64,000 bases of DNA from Lentinula raphanica (GCA_027919835.1 JANVFP010000031.1:186001-250000); one strand, 5' to 3'. Shown: positions 1-10,018, counted from the first letter of the stretch. The notes: generated from the letters alone by a model not told the origin. A program made the numbers and translations.

Positions 1-235
1 CTGGGACCCAAGGACATGTACAGCGAAGATATACAGCTCTTCACTCTCTTTTGTCATAGGCCATGGGTAAACCTTATCGTTCTCCCTGGCATTAGTACCG
101 AACGATCTAAAAATACTATGTAGTGTTTTTTCAAACAATGTTCATGACAGGTGCAAAGATCCATGAAATTCTAAGATTTATCTTGTTTTTACGCTTTGAA
201 ATATTCACATGGAATTGATACTATGTAGTACACTG
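1..235. other. Unassigned left edge
   Basis: No reading frame, RNA gene or repeat could be supported here. Homology to the VPS18 locus at 12.2 kb fades out around positions 200-240, so this is the outer flank of the partial VPS18 duplicate. Confidence 0.4.
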
Positions 236-1316
236 TAGCCTTCATAAAGTAGATTTTCCATAAGTCTATCCTCATTCCCGACCAAAATATAAGATAGACA
301 GATCAGTGTATACCCAGTACGTCTTTTGAACAGGATTAGCGGTAAATCATCGCACTTCTTCGTTCGGTTTCTGGCAACATGTAGGTTAATAACAAGGGGA
401 AAAAAGTACTAGCTGCTGAGGTTCCTCGTTAGTGAGTTTATCGTCCAGGTTGCATACACCAGCAATACGACTTTAGTAAAGGATAACATAGTGAAAATCG
501 GTCAAGGTAAACGAAATTGGAAGCTGCGTCCCTCTTGCAGATGCAGTGTAGAGAAGAACGTAGACAGCATCGATGAAGTCATCCGACGTGCTCTCAAAAG
601 TTGATATTCCCGTGGTATATTCCAGGAGCTGTAGGAGAATTAGACTTGGGGAACAGCAGAACGGAACTCCTGCTTACCAGTCATCCAAGCAAGAGATCTT
701 GGCAGTGAGTTAGCTTGTTCTGGATTGGCGGTATAGAAATGGAGTTCAGAGTGCTGCGTATCGCCCGGCAGTTCCAACATTTTCGGGACTTCATCTCTGT
801 ACAAGGCGAACATTATTGAGAAAATGCGACCACTGTCATCATTCCGAGGATCAGGAGTCCCGACGAGCTGGTATATTCGTGAGGGTGTCGTCACTATCAC
901 CAGAGCCCTTCTTGGATCTGACGGAAGGAAGAATTCATATTTGACGCTAGTTGTGGGTGAAGTTCGCGTAAGGAGAATGGCATAGGTTGAATGTCCTCTC
1001 CTGGGACTTGAAGAAGTCCTTTTCGGCATTGAGCATAGCTTCATACACAGTCCCAATCCGCGCACCGATGAGTATTGCACGCGTAGATGTGGATTGTATA
1101 CAAATACCAGTTCTGTCCTTGCGTAGATGTGATGATGATATGTCTTCCGGAACATTGCAGCTCTAGAGACGTTTCCCTGTCAGAATTTTTAGTTAGTGTG
1201 GTCGAATGCGTAATGTTCTTCGTGTTTCGAGTACTTGCCTGTGCATGTTTTCGCCCTTCACAAAATCCACTCTTCTTCCTCTCCATCAACCATCTGTTTC
1301 GTCGTCGATTCGTCGA
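236..1316 (-). pseudogene. VPS18: Partial VPS18 duplicate (fragment)
   Basis: This segment repeats 12.24-13.33 kb. From about 421 to 1313 the two copies are almost base-identical at a constant offset of 12017 (a 171-codon frame translates identically). From about 236 to 420 they are clearly related but much more diverged and carry indels. It holds part of the N-terminal propeller region of the vacuolar HOPS/CORVET subunit Vps18, recognisable from the stretches GARIGTVYEAMLNAEKDFF, PSRIYQLVGT, ELPGDTQHSELHFY and AGVCNLDDKL. Like the other copy it carries an in-frame TAA (473-475) in the conserved DFHYVILY segment and changes frame several times. It has no C-terminal half and cannot encode Vps18. 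Confidence 0.85.
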
Positions 1317-2693
1317 TATGAGATTGAAAGAAGGCGAAACAGCGCGCTCGGTCCAACCTGTTATATCCACGGTACAAGGGGTATTTATATCCGAACGATC
1401 TCCTATATGAGCAGTGCCGCGAAACGACACAGGTGAAGAAATTTCCCGGCCAAAGGCCTGCAAACGAGGACTCTGGGGCACAGGTTCCTGCACTAGCGGC
1501 GCAGGAGCTAATGCCTGAGGCTGTTTATTTGGTGGAATATATGGAGCATTCGAACCAGTGAGGGTCGAGGACGTTTCGCTGCGGGGTATATCAGTAAACT
1601 CGATTTTCCTGGAAAGAAATGGAGGATGTTGTTCCATATGGACAGAAGCATTCGAACGAGCATAGGGATGAGTATCCTCCACCGAGTATGCAAAGGACGG
1701 TCGTGGTTCAGAGTCTCCGCTGCTTGAGCTACAGTTCATGAGTGCACCTTCGACAGCATTGCCGGAGAATGTGGGCGAGCGAGGACTAGAAGGAGAAAAG
1801 CGTGCTGAAGAAGGGGATACGGATCGTACACGGCTGGATGGAAACGGTTGACGAGGGCCTCCAGGTACTAGGGAGGTCGAAGACAGAGTAGCTTGAGCCA
1901 AAGTGCTGATGAATAGTCAATCAATGCGCCCCGGGCAGAGATATAAGGATCTCACTCACTGGACTGCACCACGACCATGTGAATTGGTAGAGGACATAGT
2001 GTCGAACGACTTCTTCATCTTTCGCCGAGACCTACTAGATTCTCTACTCGACCTGCCATTATTGCCTGACTTGGAGCCGCCAAAAAGAAAATGACGAGCT
2101 GGGCCTCCTTTACTACGGTTCGAAGAGGACAAGATAGAATGAGTTTCCCCATCATCCTCAGAGTCCTCCTCCTGCTGCGCGAAAGAGTCATCCGTCTCCC
2201 AAGGAGCTTCGGAGTGGAAGCGCATCTTGAGCCCAAGCATACTCACGCGAGGCATCGCGAGTTCATCTTCATCCTCTTCTTGATGCTGCTCTATTGTACT
2301 CTGGTCTCCGCCGTCTAAATCATCGTATTCATTCGAAGAATAAGAAGACCGAGGCTCGTCATCCATGTCCAACATACTGACTGCAAGATCGTTGAACCGG
2401 TCGCGTTCTGAGCGAATGGGAGAAGCGAGATTACTGGACATCTCGTCTAAGCTACTGTTGAAATGAGCGGGCTGAGGAGAGAAATAGGCATGACTGTAGA
2501 GAGAGGGAGTGTCTGAGCAGTCGGAAAGGGAAGGAACTCTGGAATGTAAGTCTGCCCGGGTAGCTCGTTGGTCAAGAAGGCGTCGGAGGTGGGCATCATG
2601 AGGGTCCACAGGGGATTTTGGGGACCTCTGCATGGCTCTGCCAGCGATGATGGCAGTAAGGAAGTACAGAAAAGAATTCAGCAGACTTAGCAC
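1317..2693 (-). pseudogene. Hypothetical Ser-rich protein gene, 3' end replaced by VPS18 fragment
   Basis: Exon 1 runs 2693-1960 and exon 2 starts at 1905. The intron has a GTGAGT donor and a CAG acceptor, and the phase is preserved. The protein begins with a hydrophobic segment (about residues 3-20, LLNSFLYFLTAIIAG) that could be a signal anchor. It continues as a low-complexity Ser/Pro/acidic protein with no domain I recognise, including an acidic block near residues 125-165. At 1316 the gene runs into the duplicated VPS18 segment, and its frame continues by chance to a stop at 1041. The native C-terminus is therefore missing and the present 3' end is chimeric. Function unknown. It may still be transcribed. 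Confidence 0.55.
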
Positions 2694-2766
2694 AAGAACT
2701 TAGAAGCTGGAAGTACCGGCCCGCTATTTGTCAAAATTTCTCTGTTGGCGCCAAAATTAGAGCCCA
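2694..2766. promoter_or_regulatory. Short divergent intergenic region
   Basis: Only about 73 bp separate the start of the leftward hypothetical gene from the rightward CGR1 start codon, so any promoters must be shared or overlap the neighbouring 5' regions. No TATA box is evident. Confidence 0.3.
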
Positions 2767-3294
2767 ATGGATTATTCTCCCTCCAACGTCCTAAAACCGC
2801 TCGAAATTGCACCTTCTGCTAACGGAAGAGTCTCTGGCAAGAACTGGAAGGTTTCCAAATCTGCAACCGTGTAGGGGATTCGCTTTCGCCTAAATCTCCT
2901 CATTCAAACATGATATGAAATTCACAGCCGGTCTCACTTGCCGAATGGCGTGAAAACAAAGAGCTGGGCAGCTCGAATGGAGCAGACCAAGAAAGCTCTG
3001 GCAATCAAGAAGTTGGAAAAGGAGATGAAAGATGAAAAAACGGCAGAGGCTACAAGGTATGTTCCCTCATTATACTCATCTTTCTAAGCTCAACTGCTGT
3101 TCTTAGACGCAGGGAAGTGGCACTAGAAAGACGGAGAGTAGCCGAAGAGAAACGCAAGTTGGAGGAGGACAAGGCCAAGGTATGTTTGGCTCCAAGGCGA
3201 TTGCGATCGGTTCTCATACCTCGATTAGATGGGTGCTCGTAAAGCTTCAAGACTTCGCAGAAAGGCTGGCAGAACCAAGAAAATTAATGGCTGA
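2767..3294 (+). CDS. CGR1: rRNA-processing protein Cgr1
   Basis: A small, highly basic nucleolar protein of the Cgr1 family, involved in maturation of the large ribosomal subunit. Four short exons can be read. Exon 1 from the ATG at 2767 includes VSGKNWKVSKSA. Exon 2 starts at about 2936 after a CAG and includes KTKSWAARMEQTKKALAIKK. Exon 3 holds the RREVALERRRVAEEKRKLEE coiled coil. Exon 4 starts at about 3228, encodes MGARKASRLRRKAGRTKKING and stops at 3292-3294. The phases agree at every junction. The VSG-W-K start, the KSW-RM motif and the long Lys/Glu/Arg helix are the family signature, and the length (about 115 residues) is normal. It converges on VPS18, whose original stop lies only about 115 bp downstream. 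Confidence 0.88.
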
Positions 3295-3407
3295 TCCGAT
3301 CGTTTACTCCCGACTCTCATCGTCCACTGTATGTATATGTGTATCATCAGGCTACTCATCCATCACAAATAGACCAACCAGCACATAGAGCTATATAAGC
3401 AAAGAAC

Positions 3408-3453
3408 CTACAATGTCCACGTTGTATCCAATTCGCCTTCTGCAATGAATGGC
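3408..3453 (-). pseudogene. VPS18: Severed C-terminal codons of VPS18
   Basis: Read leftward, this piece starts with the target-site duplication (GCCATTCATTGC) and continues in the VPS18 frame through the codons for the last dozen residues (ending DTTWTL) to a TAG at 3408-3410. It is the original 3' end of VPS18, now 6.5 kb away from the rest of the gene because of the LINE insertion. Confidence 0.82.
3442..3453. repeat. Target-site duplication, 3' side of LINE
   Basis: GCAATGAATGGC lies directly beside the T run that is the poly(A) tail of the leftward LINE. The same 12 bases, extendable to 14 with the following TT, recur at 10005-10018. Confidence 0.88.
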
Positions 3454-3744
3454 TTTTTTTTTTTTTTTTTTGAATCATTGTTTATACACCTTTGTGCCGT
3501 AGCATATGGTAGTGTAAAGTCTGCTATATACATGTACCGACAATTATTCGTCGTTTCTATGTGAAAGTCCATCCAACATGTGTCGTTCCCGTGAGGGATA
3601 CACGACGCGAATGCGTCTGACCCGAAGGTCTAGTAGGTATAATTGCTGTGAAGTCCATATACCGTAAGGTATTAGTATAGGCTGTAGGGATGAGATTAGT
3701 CGGTGGTGTTGGTAGTATATGATGGTCTTCTTCGTCCCTCGCTC

Positions 3745-6700
3745 CTACTCGTCCTCGTCATCTCTCAGCTCTGGCAGCTCCCCGTAGATGTGTCGTAGTC
3801 GTCCTGTTGTATTGATGTATCGGAACAACGCCGGCATAGCCTTCCTCGAAGTGAGTATGGGACCCAGCCCCCACTGTTGGTTGGACAGCTCCCACTGCAT
3901 TTTCTCTCTGGCTCTCCTGTGGGCTGGGCATTCCAGGAGGTAGTGTCGTACGGTTTCGTCCTCGTTCCGGCAGCATGGGCAAATCGGGGTTTCCGCTTTC
4001 CCGATTCGATTCAGGTGTTTCTGTAGAGGGATGTGACCGGTGCGCAGTTGGGTGAGGATGGAAAGTAAAGGCCTTGGTAGCCACCTCGCAAGCTTCCAGT
4101 AGCGTCTGCTGACTTCAGTCGCTCTTCCCGGGTCGATTCTTTGGAACGCGTCGTAACGCGGTGACTTTCTCCATTTCTTGTCATGGTGTCGTTCGAGTCT
4201 TTTCCGGAATGTCCTGATGGCTGCTGTTTGGCTGTGAGGGAGCGCTTTTTGTAAACATCGGGGGAGCTCTGCCTTCCTACTCGACCTCGTCTCTGCTGCT
4301 CGTTTTGCCTCCTGATCTGCCCTCTCGTTTCCTTCGATTCCTAGGTGTCCCGGTACCCATGAGATAGTGACTCGGAGGTTCGGCGAGTGCGTCCTTAGGT
4401 TTCGTAGTCGGTCATGGAACATATCCAAGATGTAGTGCGAGGGGCCAGTTTTGGCACTGTCGGTGGCCGCAATGGCTGCCGTACTGTCTGCCCATATGGA
4501 TAGTTCGTCTGTACCTATTTCATGTACTGCCGCCAGATGCAATCCTAATATCATGCCAATACACTCACCTTCATATACTTCATGGTACTCTTCCTTCCCT
4601 AGCCGATATCTCAAGGCTCCCCTTTCAACCTCCTCTTCAAAGAGGACAGCTGCCGCTCCGACGTGTTTCTTGTAGCCCGACCCGTCCGTGAATATCTTCC
4701 ACCTGGTTTGGTCGTGTTCGAGTGCTTCAAGTGCCTCTGCCTTGTCCTCCCATATTCGGATTTCGAGTTTCGGGTCCCATGAGGCCTCGTATCGTACGGC
4801 TTTCTTCTTCTCCATAGACTTCGGCGTCAGGCCATACCTGCCCATGAGGTCATGTAGTGGGGACGGGTGTTTGGTTCTTTGGCGGTATCGCGCAGCATCC
4901 TTGACTCTTCCGGCAAGAGGGTGTTCGTCTGCAATAGTTAGGAGCCTAATGGCTGATCTGTGGCGCTGTCGCTCTATTTCGAGGGGCATGGGTAGTAACG
5001 CTGCGTGAATGTCCAGGATGTCGGTGGCCGTAGTGTTCATGGCCCCCGTAATCATGATGGCTGCCTGGCGTTGAATGGAGGTGAGTTTCCGTGTGATGCC
5101 GCGTGTGGGTGTGGCCTGTTTCCAAGTTTTTTCCCGTTTTCTTGATGCTGGCATAAGAGTGACATCAGCTGCGTATAATACTCTGGGTAGAGCCTTAGCC
5201 TTGTATAACTGGCGAACCAACTGCGCCGTCATTCCAGTCTTGAGGCCTGCTATGCGCTTGAACTGTGAGATCCACTGTTGCCCCTTCTTTATCATGACTG
5301 CATATTGTTCGTTCCACCTAAGCTGCTGGTCCATCAGTACTCCCAAGAATTTCGTGTATGGGTCTGGCCTTATTAATGTCCGTTCTATCTGTACTCCGGG
5401 GCCTATTATTCTTCTCGTTTTGCCTGGGTTTGTTGGATCTGGTTCGCGTTTCCTGCTGAAGTCGACTAGCTTGAACTTTGGTATGCCAAACTGGCAGTTA
5501 TGCGACCGCGCCCATTCGAGTATTCCTCCTCTTCGGTCCATCATCTGTTCGATCCCTGTGTGTACCTCTTCTATGTCGATTCCCCATTTCAGTCCTGCTA
5601 GGTCATCCATGAAGGCAAAACCCTCTTCGTTTCGGGTTTCCTGAAGACATTTTAGTAAGCCTGCTGCGTAAAGAATATAGCCAACCGCTGAGAAGGGGTC
5701 TCCCTGATCCTCGCCCCCGGGTACTTCGAACGGTTCTGATAGGAAGTCGTCGAACGAAAGTTGCGTAACTCTCCGTCGGTATCGCCTCTTCATCCAGTCT
5801 GTGATTTCGGTTGGGACACCGATTTTCTTGAGCTCGTGATATAGCATGTCGAGGTCCACGCTAGGGAAGGCGCCCTTGACGTCCATGTATAGTACCGCGA
5901 CAATTTGTCCTTCCCGCCATAGCTTCTTGATTCTGTCGACCATGAGGTGAATGGAGTCTGTTGTATTTCTACCTGGTCTGGCTCCGAACTGCATTGCCGG
6001 CAGTAAACCCAGGAGTTCCGCCCGTTTGGTGATTTCGTCTGCGATGCAACTGTTCAGAAGTCTACCATGCCCATTCGATAGCGTAATGGGTCGCCATGCG
6101 TTTGGGTCCCTGTAGTCCGGTTTTCCGGGCTTCTTCAATACTATTGTCTCCGTTTTGGACCAGTCGTCTGGGTACACATTCAGCGTGAAGGTAGCTCGAT
6201 ATATTGGACCTAGATAGGGAACAATCAGTTCAGCAACTTTTTTGAAAACATCATTGGGTATAGTTCCCGGCCTCGTGGCTTTCCCATTCTTCAATCGTCG
6301 AATTGCTTGTAAGATTTGTCTGTTCGTCGGTGGCCTGAAATCCCACTTTGGTGGTGGGTAGTCTGCATCTGTAGGTACGTTAGATGTGTTCGGTGGTGGT
6401 GGAAAGAACGCGCCGCGGTATAACCGCTCTTTCTCTGAGTTTTCCTCAACCATCCGTTCCTGCCCATCGTTGTCAGTTACCCTTAGTGCTGGAACTCTCA
6501 TTCTCCCGCCGTCCGTATACCCATTCTCCATGAGGCGACCGACGTCCCATACTGAGCTAGTGTCTGCGTTTTCAATATACTCAACCCACTTGTCGATCTT
6601 TGCTTTCTTGATCTCTACGTTGTAGGCCTGTCGTATCCGTCGGTATTCCGCATGTACCGGGTGCTCAAGGTTGTGGTACTTTCGATGTGATTTGTTGGCG

Positions 6701-7740
6701 AGGTTGCTCATTTGTCTCTTCATTTCCGTTAGGTGCGGGTTCCACCATCGTCGTTGATATGGGCTAGGTTTTGCCTTCGGTACCAGTTCATCCCTAAGTT
6801 TAGTGAACATATCGTCGAATTCTTTTAGAGCATTATGAAACTCAGCTATGTCGCGGATCTCTCTTGGCGGTGGTTTCTTCCCAAGCTCCTCTTCGGTTCT
6901 TTCTTTGAACTTGTCCCAATCGGTCTGTGACCAGTTCCATCGCAACCTTTGATCTGCATATGGCACCCTCACATCTATGATCGTGTGGATAGGAATATGG
7001 TCAGTTAGTACCGGTCGCTTTGATGGGATTGTGTTACACGTCATTATATGTTCCGCTAGGCTCTCTGAGCAGAAGACATTGTCTACTCTCGTATAGTTAC
7101 CTGAGTTGTGCGCACACAGGGTCGGTAGATGTTCCGGGAGGGTCATCTGCATGTCGTAACGTGCATTGAGGTCCAATAGGAGTTGGGCGGCCTCCAGGTT
7201 TCTGGCCGTGAAGAGGTGATGATTGCGGGGCTCATCCCACAGGGGATGGTGTCGGTTGAAGTCTCCAAGCCATATGTAGTGGAGTGGTCCTCTCGGTCTC
7301 GATCTTGCGGCTGGGGACCTCATCCATTCGTCTAACGTTCGTAGAGTATCATCGTTGTTGCAATCGTTGTAGAGACTGAAAATCCTGAATGTTCCTGTCG
7401 CAGTTGCGAGTTGGATTGCCGTGATATCTGCGCTCGGTACCTCGATTTGTGTCCAGCTTCCTGTCGAGATTCGGGTGTGTACCATTATCAAGGATCGGGA
7501 ACGCAGTCTCACCGGATCATCAAAGTGCTCTACGTGCCCCGTTGGGTATACGACTCTTAGATGCGGTAGCGCTCTTGTTCTTCCTTTGGAGTCAATGTAA
7601 GGTTCCTGAAAAGCAAATATGTCAGCTCGTCCGTGGTCAGCTTTAAGAAAATCATGCATGGCGTTATCCGATTTATTAGCATTTAGCTGCATTATGTCCA
7701 TCGTTCTCCGTTGACCATGTTCTGGGTGTGTTAATTCCAT
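3745..7740 (-). CDS. LINE ORF2: endonuclease-reverse transcriptase-RNase H
   Basis: 1331 residues, no stops. The N-terminal exonuclease-endonuclease-phosphatase domain (about residues 10-265) starts MDIMQLNANKS and has the FQEPY and WLGDFNRHHPLWDEP motifs. It nicks target DNA. Reverse transcriptase spans about 480-770, with YMDVKGAFPSVD and active site FMDD near residue 710; the first position differs from the more common FADD/YADD. RNase H spans about 1010-1150, with FTDGSGYK, the Glu in EGECIGM, WADSTAAI and PGHLGIEGNERAD. A C-terminal zinc motif CPCC...HYLLEC starts near 1255. The ATG overlaps the ORF1 stop by 10 nt (ATGGAATTAA), which suggests reinitiation or coupled translation. Confidence 0.95.
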   Translation of the reverse strand: MELTHPEHGQRRTMDIMQLNANKSDNAMHDFLKADHGRADIFAFQEPYIDSKGRTRALPHLRVVYPTGHVEHFDDPVRLRSRSLIMVHTRISTGSWTQIEVPSADITAIQLATATGTFRIFSLYNDCNNDDTLRTLDEWMRSPAARSRPRGPLHYIWLGDFNRHHPLWDEPRNHHLFTARNLEAAQLLLDLNARYDMQMTLPEHLPTLCAHNSGNYTRVDNVFCSESLAEHIMTCNTIPSKRPVLTDHIPIHTIIDVRVPYADQRLRWNWSQTDWDKFKERTEEELGKKPPPREIRDIAEFHNALKEFDDMFTKLRDELVPKAKPSPYQRRWWNPHLTEMKRQMSNLANKSHRKYHNLEHPVHAEYRRIRQAYNVEIKKAKIDKWVEYIENADTSSVWDVGRLMENGYTDGGRMRVPALRVTDNDGQERMVEENSEKERLYRGAFFPPPPNTSNVPTDADYPPPKWDFRPPTNRQILQAIRRLKNGKATRPGTIPNDVFKKVAELIVPYLGPIYRATFTLNVYPDDWSKTETIVLKKPGKPDYRDPNAWRPITLSNGHGRLLNSCIADEITKRAELLGLLPAMQFGARPGRNTTDSIHLMVDRIKKLWREGQIVAVLYMDVKGAFPSVDLDMLYHELKKIGVPTEITDWMKRRYRRRVTQLSFDDFLSEPFEVPGGEDQGDPFSAVGYILYAAGLLKCLQETRNEEGFAFMDDLAGLKWGIDIEEVHTGIEQMMDRRGGILEWARSHNCQFGIPKFKLVDFSRKREPDPTNPGKTRRIIGPGVQIERTLIRPDPYTKFLGVLMDQQLRWNEQYAVMIKKGQQWISQFKRIAGLKTGMTAQLVRQLYKAKALPRVLYAADVTLMPASRKREKTWKQATPTRGITRKLTSIQRQAAIMITGAMNTTATDILDIHAALLPMPLEIERQRHRSAIRLLTIADEHPLAGRVKDAARYRQRTKHPSPLHDLMGRYGLTPKSMEKKKAVRYEASWDPKLEIRIWEDKAEALEALEHDQTRWKIFTDGSGYKKHVGAAAVLFEEEVERGALRYRLGKEEYHEVYEGECIGMILGLHLAAVHEIGTDELSIWADSTAAIAATDSAKTGPSHYILDMFHDRLRNLRTHSPNLRVTISWVPGHLGIEGNERADQEAKRAAETRSSRKAELPRCLQKALPHSQTAAIRTFRKRLERHHDKKWRKSPRYDAFQRIDPGRATEVSRRYWKLARWLPRPLLSILTQLRTGHIPLQKHLNRIGKAETPICPCCRNEDETVRHYLLECPAHRRAREKMQWELSNQQWGLGPILTSRKAMPALFRYINTTGRLRHIYGELPELRDDEDE

Positions 7741-9830
7741 CCTTCATCATTTGTGTTTGTCGCCATTCCCTCGTCACCTAGCGTAGTGGGGTCCTCATCC
7801 CACCTTCTTGGGGTTGCTGGCGTTATCGACATGGGCGGAGGTGGGTACCGTGGTTGTGATGATGGTGGAGGCTGTAGGTATGGCGGCATCATGTTCGGTG
7901 GGGGCATCATCATCGTAGGTTGCGACATATATTGAGAGCCCGGCGCCGGCTGATATGGCATCATCGACATCGCTGGGAACATCTGCGGTGGATATTGCGG
8001 TTGCGATTGGGAGTGTTGGGAGTTTGGAGGTGGTCTGGAGCCCGAGGAGAACCTATACTGCTCTAGCGTCTTTTGACCTCTTTCTCTGGTCATGGAGCGT
8101 CTCGGTCCACGACTTCGTCCCCTACCACTGCGGCCGGTTGGTACTGGCGTTGGTTCGCGTGTGCCTGGTCTTTGCTGCGTCGTGGTTCTTCCTCCTCCAC
8201 CCTGTCCCGGGTTTCCTCCTGCTAACCTTCCGTTACCTCTCCCTCTTCGCACTGTCGTCCACTCGTCGTAGCTGTCTTGTACGTTTGCTCTCCACCCTTG
8301 ATCGAAATCTTCTGTTACGGGTCCGTCCATTCGCCCCCAGGTGGTTGGGTTTTTGGTTACAAAGAGACGGTATGCCCGTTCCGGATCCCATCTGGTGCGT
8401 TCCCTAAGCTTCTTCTGAAATTCCGGGCACTCCCTGCTGGCCGCGCCATGGCCTGCCTTTTTGCAGTTGGCACAGAAGAGTTGTTGGTCAGTTGCTTGGC
8501 AGGTGCTCGTCCTGTGGCGTCCCGCGCATCTGGCGCATACGTCGTTTTCGGCCTTGCAGTGTTCCGCTATGTGACCGAATGTGTTGCATTTGACGCATCG
8601 TTTGGGGTCTGGGTTGTTTTTCTTCGCCCGTAGCACCCTGCCTTGCACGACTACTCTGCCTGTAAGTAATTCGTTAGCGTCTTCTCTGGAATCCATGGAA
8701 AAGATTGCATGGGCATGCCGCTGTCCATCCTTCCTCTTCTCAATCTGCTTGATCCATCTGATACTTCTTATCGCTCCCGTGCGTAATCCGCTCGCCACCT
8801 CTATCCTTCTTTGCTCGACTGGACTGTCGATAGGTGTCTCTACAGGGAGGGCTTCGACCACAACTTCAGCATAGTTGGGTCTTAGTGTTGCTGATGAACC
8901 CCACGCTGCCGCGAAGCGTTCCATTCGGTCGTCTTGTTTGATCCACGTTACTTCTCTGACGCTTCGCAACAGCAGGAAGGCACCCTTGCCAGCGATTTTG
9001 GTGGCTGCTACTACTTCCGGTTTCAAGTCTGTTTCTGCGCCTTCCTCGTCCACCACTCTTGCGATTGCTAAGTTCGCTTTGGCGACTAGCTCCTTTTCGG
9101 CGAGTGACCAATCGGATGGGGTTTGTGATGTGATGATAATCCTGCGGTCTTTCATCTCGGCTTCTTTGACCGCGGAGTTGTGCTGAGGGTGCTGAGGATG
9201 GTATTGAGAGGGTATGTGGGTGTTGGCTCGTGCTGCGCCAGCGTACGACGTGACTGGTGATCCATTCGTGAGTTCGCCTTCTTCTCTGCCATTTGCTCCT
9301 TGTCCCATCGGTAGCGAGTTCCCTATCGTGGCTAGCTTGGTGGATATATCGTTTACTTTGCTTGCTATGTCTTCTAAAGCCTTCCTGGTGTCTCGGGTTT
9401 CTTTGTTGATACTGTCCACCTGTAATCCCAGAGTGGCCGTCTTCGCCGCTATCTCGTCCTCTAGGTTCTCCATCATGTCGTGTGTTCTCTCGGCCGTGGT
9501 GTCTCTCCATGACCATTCTTGTAAAATCTTCGCTATTAGGACTATCCTATCTAGAATATCGTTGAGAGATGTTTTCGTTCGTCCGGCTTCCTTCGCTGCC
9601 GCTGCGAGTCGTAGCAGTTTGGCTGGTAGGATGAGGCTACAGTCGTCTTCTTTCGTCATGATTTTCCACATCACTGCCTTCTCAACGAGCGACTGAAATT
9701 CGTCATTCTCAGCGTCGGTGTAGGAGGGACTCGCTGGCCTCGGGTTCGTGCTCGTTTTCGACTGGAACGATAGTTTCGTCTGTGCGGGAGTGGTGTCTTT
9801 CGCATTACTCGTGGTATTTCTCGTCGACAT
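7731..9830 (-). CDS. LINE ORF1: gag-like zinc-knuckle protein
   Basis: 699 residues. This is the nucleic-acid-binding protein that packages LINE RNA. The N-terminal third holds a coiled-coil-prone segment (around residues 100-165). The middle carries an RRM-like region and three cysteine-histidine knuckles in a row: CVKCNTFGHIAEHC, CARCAGRHRTSTC and CANCKKAGHGAASREC (about residues 415-475). The C-terminal 180 residues are low-complexity: Gly/Arg-rich, then Pro/Gln/Met-rich. No stop or frameshift is visible, matching the intact ORF2. Confidence 0.92.
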   Translation of the reverse strand: MSTRNTTSNAKDTTPAQTKLSFQSKTSTNPRPASPSYTDAENDEFQSLVEKAVMWKIMTKEDDCSLILPAKLLRLAAAAKEAGRTKTSLNDILDRIVLIAKILQEWSWRDTTAERTHDMMENLEDEIAAKTATLGLQVDSINKETRDTRKALEDIASKVNDISTKLATIGNSLPMGQGANGREEGELTNGSPVTSYAGAARANTHIPSQYHPQHPQHNSAVKEAEMKDRRIIITSQTPSDWSLAEKELVAKANLAIARVVDEEGAETDLKPEVVAATKIAGKGAFLLLRSVREVTWIKQDDRMERFAAAWGSSATLRPNYAEVVVEALPVETPIDSPVEQRRIEVASGLRTGAIRSIRWIKQIEKRKDGQRHAHAIFSMDSREDANELLTGRVVVQGRVLRAKKNNPDPKRCVKCNTFGHIAEHCKAENDVCARCAGRHRTSTCQATDQQLFCANCKKAGHGAASRECPEFQKKLRERTRWDPERAYRLFVTKNPTTWGRMDGPVTEDFDQGWRANVQDSYDEWTTVRRGRGNGRLAGGNPGQGGGGRTTTQQRPGTREPTPVPTGRSGRGRSRGPRRSMTRERGQKTLEQYRFSSGSRPPPNSQHSQSQPQYPPQMFPAMSMMPYQPAPGSQYMSQPTMMMPPPNMMPPYLQPPPSSQPRYPPPPMSITPATPRRWDEDPTTLGDEGMATNTNDEGWN

Positions 9831-10004
9831 TCGATCCGTTTGTTCTTTTTCGATGTGAGGTATGGTTAAGATTGTTAGATATGAGAGCGTAGAGGTGCTA
9901 TTTTACTCTTAATCTGAGCTACTGTGCCTACCGATGCCCTATTCACCACCTTGTAGCGTGGGAATATTCGTAGGTGGTGGCAGTACTAGATTAAAGAGCG
10001 GTCC

Positions 10005-10018
10005 GCAATGAATGGCTT
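10005..10018. repeat. Target-site duplication, 5' side of LINE
   Basis: GCAATGAATGGCTT, the partner of 3442-3453. On the minus strand it forms codons K-P-F-I-A of VPS18, locating the insertion point inside the last codons of that gene. Confidence 0.88.

Larger units (their letters stand above)
3454..10004 (-). mobile_element. Full-length LINE (non-LTR retrotransposon)
   Basis: A complete, apparently intact element of about 6.5 kb reading leftward. It has a 5' UTR of about 175 bp, ORF1 (9830-7731), ORF2 (7740-3745), a 3' UTR of about 275 bp and a poly(A) tail seen as an uninterrupted T run at 3454-3471. Target-site duplications of 12-14 bp flank it. ORF2 combines an apurinic-type endonuclease, reverse transcriptase, C-terminal RNase H and a terminal CCHC motif, the layout of Tad/I-like LINEs. 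The intact ORFs, clean tail and perfect TSD point to a recent insertion. Exact clade assignment needs a phylogeny. Confidence 0.93.

Noticed and set aside
1087..1436. Forward ORFs over the VPS18 duplicate
   Set aside because: They are antisense shadows of the VPS18 fragment and also appear at 13.1-13.4 kb.
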